A stretch of 64,000 nucleotides of DNA from DATGLW01 sp035293965 (GCA_035293965.1 DATGLW010000111.1:13752-77751); one strand, 5' to 3'. Counted from the first letter of the stretch, positions 1-9,047 are shown. A program made the numbers and translations. Notes: generated by a model not told the origin, from the sequence alone.

Positions 1-2049
1 TGCGGACCCCACGACGACCGACAGCTGGTCGATGCCGGCCGCAAGGTCGAGCGTGCGCCGCTCGACCAGCCCGTCGGTGTAGGCGACCGCCACCGAGCCC
101 GGCGGGAAAGGGATCGCCGTGCGTTCGACCGAGCCCGTCGGCATCCCGAGCGCCGGGCCGCGAGCGCCGTCGAGCGTGCCCACCTTGCCCGCAGGGTCCC
201 GCACCACGATCGGGGGGTGCCCGGCGTAGGCGTAGGAGACCTCGTCGCGCCCGGTGTCGACGACGAAGAGCGTGGCCGTGCCGATGAACGGGTCGTCGAA
301 GTGGGTGAGGAGCGGCTGGGCGCGGGAGAAGATCGCCGGGACCGGCGTCCCCAAGCGCGCCAGCGTGTTGACGACCGCGCGCACGTGGCTCATCTGCGCG
401 GCGGCGGGGATGCCGTGGCCTGCGATGTCGCCCACGATCACCGCCGTGCGCTCGCTCGACAACGTGACGAGGTCGTACCAGTCGCCGCTGAAGCCGAGGT
501 CGGTCGACGCGGGAAGGTAGCGCACGGCGATGTCGAGGCCGCGCACGAGGGGAACCTCGGGGAGCAGGGCCCCCTGCAGCCGCCGGACGAGCTCGTCCTG
601 GGCGTCGAACAGGTGGGTCCGCTGGAGCGTGCGCGAGCACAGGTCGGCGACGGACTCGACGCCGGCGCGCAGCTCGGTGTCGTCGTCCACCGGCTCTGCC
701 CACCCGATCCCCACCACCCCGAAGACGGCACCGGAACTGTCGCGCAGCGGCGCGACAGCCATGGCCGCCAGCTCCGATCGGGCGAGCGCGTAGCCCGCCT
801 CCGGATAGCGGGCACGCCAGATGTCGGGATTGGCGACGACGATCGTCTCGCCACGGCGCACCACGTCGGTCAGCAGGCTCCGCTGGGCCAGGGGCATGCG
901 CGCGTAGCGTCGCACGATCTCGGGATCCGTGCCGGGGGGAGTCTGCACCTCGATCGTGCCCGTGGCCCGATCCACCAGTCCCACCACCACGTGGCTCGAC
1001 CCGAGCACCCCGCTCGAGCTCTCCACCAGGATCCTCGAGACCTCGTCCGTGGTCAGCGCGGCACTCATCCGGCGGGCCAGGTTCGCCATGCCGCTCAGGT
1101 CCAGCTGGTGCCGGCCGCGCCCGGTGACGTCGATGCCCGAGGGGACGATGGCATGCACCTGCCCGCCTGCGACGAGGGGGACGAGGGACAGGTCGAGGCG
1201 GACCCGGGACCCCTCCTGCACCCGCATGTCGACCTCGAAGCGACGGGTGAGCCCGCTTGCGGCCCGCTCGATCTCGGCCCGCAGCCGGCGCTGGACCTCG
1301 GGGCTCCAGTTCCACCAGTACGTCTCCCACAGTGGCCGCCCGAGCACGTCGTCGAGACGCAGGCCGGCAGCATCCACGGCGGCGCGGTTGGCCTCGGTCA
1401 GCTTCCCGCTCGGGGTCAGCAGGCCGACGAAGGTGAACGGGCTCGGCTCCTCCCTCGGAGTACCTCGAGCACCCCCGTCGTCGGCGACCTCGTCGAGGGG
1501 CCCGAGCCTCCCACCCCCTGGGTGCCAGCGCGCGAGGTAGATGGCGAAGACCTCGGCCACGTCGCCCACGTAGCTTCGCTCGAGGTCGGTCAGCACGCGG
1601 CCGGGGCGGAAGGCGAGCCCGAATGCGCCGACCACCTCGCCATCGGCGCGCAGCGGCACGGCGGCGATGGCTCGGGGGGCCGTCGAGCCCACTTCGGGCC
1701 CGGGGCCCGCCGCCCGGCTCGCCGGGTAGGACGCGGGCAGCCACTGGGTCACCCCCGAACGTACCGAGTCGGCGAGCGGAACCGGTTCGGAGAGCTGCAC
1801 CGGCTGCTGGTCGGCGAGCTCGCCGGTAGCGGCGAGCGGCTGCAGCACGGCTCCCCGGCGGACCGCCAGCACCCCACCCGTGGCACCGAGATCCGCCTCC
1901 ACCCCCTCGAGGAGGGCCGCCAGCACGTCTTGGCCGGCCGCCGGATCCGCCAGCACGCGCAGCAGGTGACCGAGATTGTCGAGCGCGCGCAGCTCGCCGG
2001 TGACCACGGGCCAGGGCCCGCGTGCCAGTCGTCCCTGCTCGTCGCCCAC
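1..2049 (-). CDS. GAF-PAS-GAF-SpoIIE serine/threonine phosphatase (partial)
   Basis: PP2C-type phosphatase with sensory domains, of the class that dephosphorylates anti-anti-sigma factors in partner-switching pathways (family knowledge; no partner is visible here). Reading the minus strand, a GAF-like region (about residues 20-190) is followed by a PAS-like segment (about 200-310), a second GAF (about 320-460) and the SpoIIE catalytic domain. The catalytic domain shows GDWYD (about residue 520), VGDIAGHG, YAGHPP and YTDGLVERR, so its metal-binding aspartates are present. The 3' end lies beyond base 1. I chose the GTG at 2049 because GGGGAG lies just upstream; an in-frame GTG at 2097 is the alternative. 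Soluble, no membrane segment. The ligands of the GAF/PAS domains are unknown. Confidence 0.88.
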   Translation of the reverse strand, partial: MGDEQGRLARGPWPVVTGELRALDNLGHLLRVLADPAAGQDVLAALLEGVEADLGATGGVLAVRRGAVLQPLAATGELADQQPVQLSEPVPLADSVRSGVTQWLPASYPASRAAGPGPEVGSTAPRAIAAVPLRADGEVVGAFGLAFRPGRVLTDLERSYVGDVAEVFAIYLARWHPGGGRLGPLDEVADDGGARGTPREEPSPFTFVGLLTPSGKLTEANRAAVDAAGLRLDDVLGRPLWETYWWNWSPEVQRRLRAEIERAASGLTRRFEVDMRVQEGSRVRLDLSLVPLVAGGQVHAIVPSGIDVTGRGRHQLDLSGMANLARRMSAALTTDEVSRILVESSSGVLGSSHVVVGLVDRATGTIEVQTPPGTDPEIVRRYARMPLAQRSLLTDVVRRGETIVVANPDIWRARYPEAGYALARSELAAMAVAPLRDSSGAVFGVVGIGWAEPVDDDTELRAGVESVADLCSRTLQRTHLFDAQDELVRRLQGALLPEVPLVRGLDIAVRYLPASTDLGFSGDWYDLVTLSSERTAVIVGDIAGHGIPAAAQMSHVRAVVNTLARLGTPVPAIFSRAQPLLTHFDDPFIGTATLFVVDTGRDEVSYAYAGHPPIVVRDPAGKVGTLDGARGPALGMPTGSVERTAIPFPPGSVAVAYTDGLVERRTLDLAAGIDQLSVVVGSA

Positions 2050-2158
2050 GAGGCTCCCCCACTCCCTGGCAGTGCGTGCCCGCCGCCAATGTGCCACAGG
2101 TTCTCTGCAGCCTGCTATCGGGATCCCTCCCTGGGGACCCGCCCCTCTTCCGGGCAGG

Positions 2159-2164
2159 TAGCCT
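2159..2164 (+). promoter_or_regulatory. -10 box, leaderless start of 2174 gene
   Basis: TAGCCT ends 9 nt before the ATG at 2174 and no Shine-Dalgarno is seen. This is the TANNNT geometry typical of leaderless actinobacterial genes. No clear -35. Confidence 0.45.
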
Positions 2165-2173
2165 GTCGGGACC

Positions 2174-3145
2174 ATGGCTGAGAACGGTGCGAGCCGAAGC
2201 GGCCGCAGGATCCCCGACGCCCCCTCCGGCTCCCCGGGCGACACCGCCTCAGGCTCCCGACCCGACCGCCCCTCGGGCCCCCCGGGGGCGCGCGCCGCCT
2301 CGGGCTCCCCGGGGGGATGGTGGGCTCGCACCTCGATGGCCTTCCTGCGCCTGCTCACCCCGGGCACGCCCGCCGGCACGCCGCGGGCGACCGCCACCGC
2401 TCGGGGCTCGACCGCCGGCAGCGGGCGCCCCGCCACCGGCCCGGGACCGGGCGCCGAGGTCGTCCGGCCGGTCGTCGAGCCCCACGGGTCCGACAGGGCC
2501 GCGATGATCCGCCAGGTCGATGCCCGCGAGCGCAAGATGGGATACCTCGGCTCGGCGCTGGCAGCCATCCTCGCCCTCCTGGCGTTCGTCCCCTACGTGA
2601 GCGACCCGAGCAAGCCGATCTCCCAGACGGTGAGCCGGATCGGCAAGTCGTGCCCGGCCGGCTTCCGCTACGTCGCCAGCTCGCGCAACTGCGTCGGCAA
2701 CGTCATCTACTCCCGCGGCCACTGGGTGCTCGAGCTCGTCATCGTGCTGTTCTTCGCCGTGGCCCTGGCCGTCGCCACCCGAATCGGCCGTCGCTCCGCG
2801 GTGGCCTTCGCCGCCCTGTTCGCCGGGCTGGCCATCGAGGCCACGACGGGCAGCATCATCGGGATCCTCTTCGTGTTCGGCGGCGGGTGGCTCCTGATGC
2901 GGGCGTGGCGGGTCCAGCGCTACGGCTCGCCCGACGCCAGGGCCGCCCGGGCCGCCGCGGCCGAGCGCAGCGGCGGCCGCGGCGCTCGGGGCACGTCAGG
3001 CGACGGCTCGGCGCGGCGTGGGGGGCTCTTCGGCAGGCGCAGCACCCAGCAGGAGGTGGCAGCCGCCGCCCGCAAGCCTCCGGCGGCGAACAAGCGCTAC
3101 ACGCCGCGTGCCAAGCCCAAGGGCAAGCCCTCGGCCTCCCGCTGA
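2174..3145 (+). CDS. Hypothetical membrane protein with disordered ends
   Basis: I recognise no family. The 323-residue protein has a Pro/Gly/Ser-rich N-terminal tail (about residues 1-110), a hydrophobic segment near residues 122-142, a short outside loop with two cysteines (CPAGFRYVASSRNC) that could form a disulphide, then two to three further membrane segments (about 175-240) and a basic Arg/Ala-rich cytoplasmic tail. The product is an integral membrane protein. It is divergent from the phosphatase. Its last 49 bases overlap the 3' end of the convergent TetR gene, so the two transcripts would be antisense there. Function unknown. Confidence 0.72.
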   Translation: MAENGASRSGRRIPDAPSGSPGDTASGSRPDRPSGPPGARAASGSPGGWWARTSMAFLRLLTPGTPAGTPRATATARGSTAGSGRPATGPGPGAEVVRPVVEPHGSDRAAMIRQVDARERKMGYLGSALAAILALLAFVPYVSDPSKPISQTVSRIGKSCPAGFRYVASSRNCVGNVIYSRGHWVLELVIVLFFAVALAVATRIGRRSAVAFAALFAGLAIEATTGSIIGILFVFGGGWLLMRAWRVQRYGSPDARAARAAAAERSGGRGARGTSGDGSARRGGLFGRRSTQQEVAAAARKPPAANKRYTPRAKPKGKPSASR

Positions 3146-3774
3146 ACGCCGACCGCGGGGTCGTCACGCCCGTCGGCCGACGCCGCCGGGGGCACGAGGG
3201 CGGAGCGCAGCAGCGCCAGCACGTCGTTGCGCCGGCGGACGAGCGAGCGGGCCGTGGGCTCCTCGCCCAGCGCGCGCAGCACCTCGACCTCGGTGACCAT
3301 GCCGATCACCGTGGAGTACAGCGCGAGGAGGAGGAGGCGTGGGTCGTGGCGGCGCATGTTCCCGGCCGCCATCTCCTGCTCCAAGAAGGCCGCGGCCCGG
3401 TGGACCAGGGGATCGAGCGCGGCCATCATCTGGGTGGCAGCCGGCGGCCCGAGGCGCGCCACCTCCCGCAGCAACCCGAGGAGCTCGGGCCGGCGGGCCG
3501 CCAGGCGGAACACCGAGCGCACCACGGCCTCCACGCGCTCCCAGCTCGGACCGGCCCGGTCGAGCGCCGCTTGCATCGCGTCGGCGAGCTCCCCGGCGCT
3601 GCGCGCGATGACCGCGTCGAGAAGGGCTTCCTTGCTCGGGAACCAGTAGAGGATGGTCTGCTTGCGGACCGACAGCCCGGCTGCCAGCGCGTCGAGCGAG
3701 GTCGCGTCGTAGCCACGCGTGCCGAAGGACCGCAGGGCGGCGTCGAGGATTCGGTCCCCCGTGTCGCTCTTCAC
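3097..3774 (-). CDS. TetR-family transcriptional repressor
   Basis: A 225-residue TetR-family regulator. The N-terminal helix-turn-helix (about residues 5-50) contains RGYDATSLDALA and the recognition-helix region RKQTILYWFPSKEALLD; the C-terminal half is the usual all-helical ligand/dimer domain. The GTG start at 3774 lies directly beside a TACCA-NN-TGGTA dyad. A TACCAT hexamer within that dyad ends 7 nt before the start, so the message is probably leaderless and autorepressed. It is divergent from the acyl-CoA reductase operon and most likely represses it; by analogy with other lipid-gene TetR proteins the ligand may be an acyl-CoA (inference). Confidence 0.9.
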   Translation of the reverse strand: MKSDTGDRILDAALRSFGTRGYDATSLDALAAGLSVRKQTILYWFPSKEALLDAVIARSAGELADAMQAALDRAGPSWERVEAVVRSVFRLAARRPELLGLLREVARLGPPAATQMMAALDPLVHRAAAFLEQEMAAGNMRRHDPRLLLLALYSTVIGMVTEVEVLRALGEEPTARSLVRRRNDVLALLRSALVPPAASADGRDDPAVGVQREAEGLPLGLARGV

Positions 3775-3775
3775 T

Positions 3776-3812
3776 TACCAAATGGTAGACACGCTTCCCT
3801 ACCAGATGGTAG
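3776..3812. promoter_or_regulatory. Twin TetR operators
   Basis: Two near-identical dyads, TACCA-AA-TGGTA (3776-3787) and CTACCA-GA-TGGTAG (3799-3812), have centres 24 bp apart. They fill the space between the divergent TetR start (3774) and the reductase ATG (3824). Each has perfect 5-6 bp arms, and the first contains the likely TetR -10. These are the expected binding sites of the adjacent TetR protein. Confidence 0.75.
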
Positions 3813-3823
3813 ACAAGGCCCCG

Positions 3824-6217
3824 ATGGCTCTCGCCGACCAGCTCGCGGGCAGGCGGTTCTTCGTGACAGGCGGTACCGGGTTCCTCGGGACCGCCCTCAT
3901 CGAGCGCCTGTTGCGCTGCGTCCCCGGCTCCCAGGTGGCGGTGCTGATCCGGCCGGGCCGGCGTGCGGGCGCCGCGGGGCGGCTCCAGCGCGAGATCCTG
4001 CGCAACGACTGCTTCGACCGCCTGCGCGCCGAGCTCGGCGACCGCTTCGACGACGAGGTGGCCCGCCGCGTGACGGCCGTCGCCGGCGACGTGGGGCGCG
4101 ACGGCCTCGGCCTCGACGACGAGGGACGACAGGTTCTCGGAGCGAGCGACGTCGTGGTCCACGCTGCGGCCACCGTCAGCTTCGACGCCCCCCTCGACCA
4201 GGCGGTGGAGGTGAACCTGCTCGGCCCGCTCCGGGTCGCCGACGCCATCGCCGCAACGGCAGGCGCAAGGAAGGACAGCAGGGGGCGGCCGGCGGCGCCG
4301 CACCTCATCTCCGTGTCGACCGCGTACGTGGCCGGCACCCACCAGGGCGAGGTCAAAGAGGAGCTCCTCGACCAGAGCCGGTTCTCCCTCGACGTCGACT
4401 GGCAGGCCGAGGTGGCGGCCGCCCGCCGGTTGCGCGACGACTTCCAGGCGGCGTCGCGCGACGCGGCTCGCCTGGCCGAGTTCACGAGCGCCGCCCGCCG
4501 GGAGCTCGGCGCGGCGGGCGAGCACCTGCTCGCGGCGCGGGCCGAGCGCCAGCGCGAGGAATGGGTCCGCCGACGCCTCGTCGAGGCCGGCACGGCACGT
4601 GCCCAGGCGCTCGGGTGGCCCGACGCCTACCCGTTCACCAAGGCCCTGGGCGAGCGAGCCCTCGTCGCCACCCACGGCCCCGGGCGCGCGACAGGGGCCG
4701 GCGCGCTGCCCCTGTCGATCGTGCGGCCCTCCATCATCGAGTCGGCCCTCGCCGACCCCCGGCCGGGTTGGATCCGGGGGTTCCGGATGGCCGAGCCGGT
4801 GATCATCTCCTACGCCCGGGGCCTCCTCAAGGAGTTCCCCGGCGTGCCCGAGGGCGTGATCGACGTCATCCCCGTCGACATGGTGGTGGCCGCGATCCTG
4901 GCCGTGGCCGCCGCCGGGGCCGATCCTTCGGGGCCGGCCGTCTACCACGTCGCCTCGGGCGTGCGGAACCCGCTGCGCTACGGCAGGCTCGTCGACCTGG
5001 TGCAGGACTGGTTCGGCCGCCATCCCCTCTTCGACGACCGCGGCCAGCCGATCAGCGTGCCCCAGTGGTCGTTCCCAGGGCGCGGCAGGGTGCAGCGCCA
5101 GCTGGCGCGGGCGACCAGGGCCATGGACGCCGCCGAGCGGCTCTTCCTCGCCCTGCCCCTGCGGGGCCGCCAGGCGGCGCTGTCGGCGGGCCTCGAGGAC
5201 CGCCAGGCACTGGCCCGGCGGGCGCTCGGCTACGTCGAGCTCTACGGCGCCTACACCGAGACCGAGGCCCGCTACCGTGTCGACCGGCTGATGGCCCTGT
5301 GGGGCACCCTGGACGCCGAGGACCGGGCCACCTTCTGCTTCGACCCGGCTGCCGTCGACTGGGACCGCTACGTCCAGGACATCCACCTGCCCTCGGTCGT
5401 CGAGCACGCACGGGTTCGCACGGCGCCCGGGCGGCCGGTCGCGGGGAGCCGGGCCGAGCGGGCGCGCAAGGCGATCCTCTCCCCCGAGCGGCACCTGGCG
5501 GTCTTCGACCTCGAGCACACCCTGCTCGCCTCGAACGTCGTCGATTCCTACGCGTGGCTCGCCAGCCGGCACCTGCCGGCTCGCCGGCGCGCCGGGTTCG
5601 TGGCCGACCTGGTGCGAGAGGCACCCGCGCTGCTCGCCCTCGACCGGCGCGACCGCGGCGACTTCCTCCGCTCCTTCTACCGCCGCTACGACGGGGCGCC
5701 CGTGGCCGCGCTCCGCCACGACGCCTGGGAGCTCTTCCACCGGCACCTGCTCCCCCGCTCCTTCCCCGCCGGCTTCGCGCGGGTCCGCGAGCACCGGCGC
5801 CTCGGCCACCGCACCCTGCTCGTGACCGGCGCCCTCGACTTCGTCATCGAGCCGCTGCGGCCCCTGTTCGACGACATCGTGTGCGCGGTGATGGAAGAGC
5901 GCGACGGGCGCTTCACCGGCCGGATGCTCGAGCTCCCGCCCATCGGCGAGGCCCGGGCCCTGCTCCTCGCCGAGTACGCCGCTGCCCACGGCCTGTCGCT
6001 CGACGACTCGGTGGCCTACGCCGACTCCTCGAGCGACCTCGCCATGCTCGAGGCCGTGGGCTTCCCGGTGGCCGTCAACCCCGAGTCGCGCCTGGCGGCC
6101 ATCGCCCGGCGCCGGGGCTGGCACGTCGAGCACTGGGCCAAGGCGCCCGGCGGGGCCCACCCTCCCCTCCCCCTCGGCCCGCTCGACGCTCGCCGACCCG
6201 CCGGAGCAGCGCCGTGA
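3824..6217 (+). CDS. Fatty acyl-CoA reductase (SDR/male-sterility type) fused to HAD-IB phosphatase-like domain
   Basis: A 797-residue bifunctional protein. The N-terminal half is an extended SDR/NAD_binding_4 thioester reductase, reducing acyl-CoA to aldehyde or alcohol with NAD(P)H (family knowledge). It has TGGTGFLG at residues 15-22, a Ser region SVSTAYVAG and the YPFTK catalytic pair. A FAR_C-like linker follows (about 400-530). The C-terminal HAD-IB/SerB-like domain has motif I FDLEHTLL (about residue 560), motif II LVTGALDF (about 665) and motif IV YADSSSDLAML (about 732). The usual second Asp of motif I (DxD) is Glu, so phosphatase activity may be altered. I chose the ATG at 3824, just before the Rossmann motif and after the operators, over an upstream in-frame ATG at 3719 inside the tetR gene. 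It overlaps the next gene by 4 nt (GTGA). Confidence 0.88.
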   Translation: MALADQLAGRRFFVTGGTGFLGTALIERLLRCVPGSQVAVLIRPGRRAGAAGRLQREILRNDCFDRLRAELGDRFDDEVARRVTAVAGDVGRDGLGLDDEGRQVLGASDVVVHAAATVSFDAPLDQAVEVNLLGPLRVADAIAATAGARKDSRGRPAAPHLISVSTAYVAGTHQGEVKEELLDQSRFSLDVDWQAEVAAARRLRDDFQAASRDAARLAEFTSAARRELGAAGEHLLAARAERQREEWVRRRLVEAGTARAQALGWPDAYPFTKALGERALVATHGPGRATGAGALPLSIVRPSIIESALADPRPGWIRGFRMAEPVIISYARGLLKEFPGVPEGVIDVIPVDMVVAAILAVAAAGADPSGPAVYHVASGVRNPLRYGRLVDLVQDWFGRHPLFDDRGQPISVPQWSFPGRGRVQRQLARATRAMDAAERLFLALPLRGRQAALSAGLEDRQALARRALGYVELYGAYTETEARYRVDRLMALWGTLDAEDRATFCFDPAAVDWDRYVQDIHLPSVVEHARVRTAPGRPVAGSRAERARKAILSPERHLAVFDLEHTLLASNVVDSYAWLASRHLPARRRAGFVADLVREAPALLALDRRDRGDFLRSFYRRYDGAPVAALRHDAWELFHRHLLPRSFPAGFARVREHRRLGHRTLLVTGALDFVIEPLRPLFDDIVCAVMEERDGRFTGRMLELPPIGEARALLLAEYAAAHGLSLDDSVAYADSSSDLAMLEAVGFPVAVNPESRLAAIARRRGWHVEHWAKAPGGAHPPLPLGPLDARRPAGAAP

Positions 6218-7461
6218 AGGCACTGGTCGTGGAGCGGAGCGTGCCGCGCTTTGCCGCCGCCCGGGTCGCCTCGGCCTTCGGCTCGGGGCGCGGGGCGGGC
6301 ATCGGGCCCCTGCGGCTCACCGACCGTGATGCCCCGCCGCTGCCGGGTCCGGGCTGGCACCGGGTCCGCCCGGTGCTGTCGGGCATCTGCGGCTCGGACC
6401 TGGCCACGCTGGACGGCCGCAGCTCGCGCTACTTCGAGGATCTCGTGAGCTTCCCCTTCGTGCCCGGTCACGAGGTGCTCGGCGTGCTCGACGAGCCGGC
6501 GGCAGGCGCGGGGGGCGAGACCCTCGCCGCAGGGACCCGGGTGGTGATCGAGCCGGTGCTCGGCTGCGCGGCGCGAGGCATCGAGCCGCCATGCGCGGCC
6601 TGCGCCGCCGGGCAGGTCGGGGGCTGCCGGCACACGGCCTTCGGGCACCTGCGGCCGGGGCTCCAGACCGGCTACTGCGCCGACACCGGCGGCGGGTGGT
6701 CCGAGGCGGGGCTGGTCGCCCACCACAGCCAGATCCACCCCGTGCCTGGCGAACTGAGCGACGCCGACGCGGTGACCGTCGAGCCGGTGGCCTGTGCCGT
6801 GCACGCCGCGATGGCGGCCGCCGTGCGCGAGGGCGACGTGGTGGCCGTGCTCGGGGCCGGCACCGTGGGCCTCGCGACGACGGCCGCCCTCGCCCACCTG
6901 GGCGCGACCGGCCGCCTGGCGCGGCCCGGGGCGCTGCTCGTCGGCGCTCGCTACCCGGTCCAGCGCCAGCTCGCCGAGGAGCTCGGGGCCACGAGCGCCC
7001 TGCCCGCCGACCAGCTCGGTCGAGCCGTCCGGCGCGCCACCGGCTCGCTCGTGGTCGGGCGGGCCGGCCGGCTGACCGGCGGTGCCGACGTGGTGTTCGA
7101 CTGCGCGGGCAATGCCGCGTCCCTCGAGCAGTCGCTGTCCCTCGTGCGCCCGCGCGGGCAGGTCGTGCTGGTCGGGATGCCCGGCAGGGTGCACGTCGAC
7201 CTGGCACCGCTGTGGCACCGCGAGGTGACGCTCACGGGCGCCTACGCGTACGGCACCGAGCAGGCCGGCCGCCGTCGTGCCGTGCGCAGCTTCGAGCTGG
7301 CGATGGAGGTCGCCGCCGCGCTCGGCACCGGGCGGCTCGTGTCGGCCACCTACCCCCTCGACCGTTTCGAGGAGGCCATCGCCCACGCCGGCGCGGCCGG
7401 GCGGCGCGGCGGCGTGAAGGTGGCCTTCGACCTGCGCGACGCGAAAGGACGAGCCAGATGA
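6214..7461 (+). CDS. Zinc-type medium-chain alcohol dehydrogenase
   Basis: A 415-residue MDR-family oxidoreductase, probably converting between an alcohol and an aldehyde with NAD(P)+. The catalytic-zinc motif GICGSDLATL and PGHEVLG are present. A cysteine cluster (CAARGIEPPCAACAAGQ, then GC) forms the structural-zinc lobe, and VAVLGAGTVGL is the nucleotide-binding glycine motif. The GTG start overlaps the reductase stop as GTGA, and the stop overlaps the next ATG as ATGA, so the gene is translationally coupled on both sides. In context it could act on the fatty aldehyde or alcohol made by the upstream reductase (inference). Confidence 0.87.
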   Translation: MKALVVERSVPRFAAARVASAFGSGRGAGIGPLRLTDRDAPPLPGPGWHRVRPVLSGICGSDLATLDGRSSRYFEDLVSFPFVPGHEVLGVLDEPAAGAGGETLAAGTRVVIEPVLGCAARGIEPPCAACAAGQVGGCRHTAFGHLRPGLQTGYCADTGGGWSEAGLVAHHSQIHPVPGELSDADAVTVEPVACAVHAAMAAAVREGDVVAVLGAGTVGLATTAALAHLGATGRLARPGALLVGARYPVQRQLAEELGATSALPADQLGRAVRRATGSLVVGRAGRLTGGADVVFDCAGNAASLEQSLSLVRPRGQVVLVGMPGRVHVDLAPLWHREVTLTGAYAYGTEQAGRRRAVRSFELAMEVAAALGTGRLVSATYPLDRFEEAIAHAGAAGRRGGVKVAFDLRDAKGRAR

Positions 7462-9047
7462 GCCCGCGACCAGGATTCGTGCTCGAAGTCGATCGCTCCA
7501 CGCCCCCCACCATGTTCTGGAACGGCGAGGGGTTCGTGCTCGAGCGCCTGCCCGAGGGGAGCCGTGTGATCTACGCGCCCGAGCCTCTCGAGCCCCTCGC
7601 CGACCCGGTCGGAGCCATCCGCCACGCCCTCGTGCACCCGCTCGGCGACAGCGAGCCGCTGCCGGCCCTGCTGCGCCCGGGCATGCGGCTCACCATCTGC
7701 TTCGACGACGTGTCGCTGCCTCTGCCCCCGATGCGGGCGCCCGACGTGCGCCAGCTCGTGATCGAGCAGGTGCTCGACATGGCGGCACAGGCCGGGGTCG
7801 ACGACGTCGTGCTCGTGGCCGCGCTGGCGCTCCACCGCCGCATGACCGAGGCCGAGCTGCGCCACGCGCTCGGCGATCGCATCTACGAGGCGTTCGCGCC
7901 CCACGGCCTGCTCACCCAGCACGACGCGGAGGATCCCGAGAACCTCGTGTTCCTCGGGCACACCGACAAGGGTGAGGAGGTGGAGCTGAACAAGCGGGCC
8001 GCCACGAGCGACCTGCTCGTGTACGTGAACATCAACCTGGTGGCGATGGACGGCGGCCACAAGAGCGTGGCCACCGGGTTGGCCAGCTACCGGAGCCTGC
8101 GGCACCACCACAACCCCCGCACCATGCAGCACAGCCGCTCGTTCATGGACGCCCCCTCCTCGGAGCTGCACTCGTCGAACTGGCGGATGGGGCGGCTCAT
8201 CGCGGAGGCGGGCGTGAAGGTGTTCCAGATCGAGACGACCCTCAACACCGACACCTTCCCCTCGCAGTTCGCCTTCCTGCAAAAGCGCGAGTGGGAGTGG
8301 AACCTGCGCGACCGGGCCACCTTCGCGGCCACCGCAGGGGCGCTCGAGCGCACCCCGGCCAGGGTGGCTCGCCAGATCTTCCACGCCATCCGCTCCCCCC
8401 ACGCGATGGCCTCCGTGCAGGCGGGCGAGGTCGAAGCCGTGCACGAGGTGACCACGGCCAACGTGTGGCGCCAGCAGGGCGTCGAGGTCCAGGGCCAGAG
8501 CGACATCGTGACCATGGGCCTCCCCTACATCTGCCCCTACAACGTCAATTCGATCATGAACCCGATCCTCGTCGCGTGCCTCGGGCTCGGTTACTTCTTC
8601 AACATGTACCGGGGCAAGCCCCTCGTGCGCGAGGGGGGTGTGGCGGTGCTGCGCCATCCCACCCCCTGGGCGTTCCACCCAGGGCACCACCCGAGCTACA
8701 TCGATTTCTTCGAGCAGGTGCTGACGGAGACGACCGACCCGGTCGACATGCACAAGCGCTTCGAGGAGTCCTTCGCCACCGACCCGTGGTACGTGCACCT
8801 CTACCGGACGGGACACGCCTACCACGGGGTCCACCCCTTCTACATGTGGTACTGGTGCGCGCACGCCCTGCAGCACCTGGGCCGCGTGATCGTGGTGGGG
8901 GGCGATCCCCGCGCAGTGCGGCGCCTGGGCTTCTCGCCCGCCAGCACCCTCGACGACGCCCTCGAGATGGCGACCGACGTCGTCGGGCGCTCGCCCACCC
9001 TCACCCACCTGCACGCGCCGCCCCTCCTCATGGCGGACGTCCGGTGA
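7458..9047 (+). CDS. LarA-like (DUF2088) protein
   Basis: A 529-residue protein related to the lactate racemase LarA/DUF2088 family, whose known members use a nickel-pincer nucleotide bound to a lysine. Visible LarA-like features are FDDVSLPLPPM in the position of the DxTRP region, ALHRRMTEAEL (LarA-type His followed by TxxEL) and DGGHKSVATGL, matching the GG(R/A)K segment that holds the cofactor lysine, followed by a His cluster (RHHH). The residue matching LarA's second catalytic His appears to be Asn (VYVNINL). No larB, larC or larE cofactor genes are in the window. It is coupled on both sides by 4-nt overlaps, so it belongs to the acyl-CoA reductase operon. The substrate is unknown; 2-hydroxyacyl chemistry is a guess. 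Confidence 0.72.
   Translation: MSPRPGFVLEVDRSTPPTMFWNGEGFVLERLPEGSRVIYAPEPLEPLADPVGAIRHALVHPLGDSEPLPALLRPGMRLTICFDDVSLPLPPMRAPDVRQLVIEQVLDMAAQAGVDDVVLVAALALHRRMTEAELRHALGDRIYEAFAPHGLLTQHDAEDPENLVFLGHTDKGEEVELNKRAATSDLLVYVNINLVAMDGGHKSVATGLASYRSLRHHHNPRTMQHSRSFMDAPSSELHSSNWRMGRLIAEAGVKVFQIETTLNTDTFPSQFAFLQKREWEWNLRDRATFAATAGALERTPARVARQIFHAIRSPHAMASVQAGEVEAVHEVTTANVWRQQGVEVQGQSDIVTMGLPYICPYNVNSIMNPILVACLGLGYFFNMYRGKPLVREGGVAVLRHPTPWAFHPGHHPSYIDFFEQVLTETTDPVDMHKRFEESFATDPWYVHLYRTGHAYHGVHPFYMWYWCAHALQHLGRVIVVGGDPRAVRRLGFSPASTLDDALEMATDVVGRSPTLTHLHAPPLLMADVR

Noticed and set aside
217..2181. Long plus-strand open frame opposite the SpoIIE phosphatase
   Set aside because: It is open only because of high GC; its translation is Arg/Gly/Asp-rich with no domain, whereas the minus strand encodes clear GAF/PAS/SpoIIE motifs.
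2317..6213. Plus-strand open frame running into the Zn dehydrogenase
   Set aside because: The section before 6214 translates to low-complexity Arg/Pro sequence across other real genes; only the dehydrogenase part is coding.
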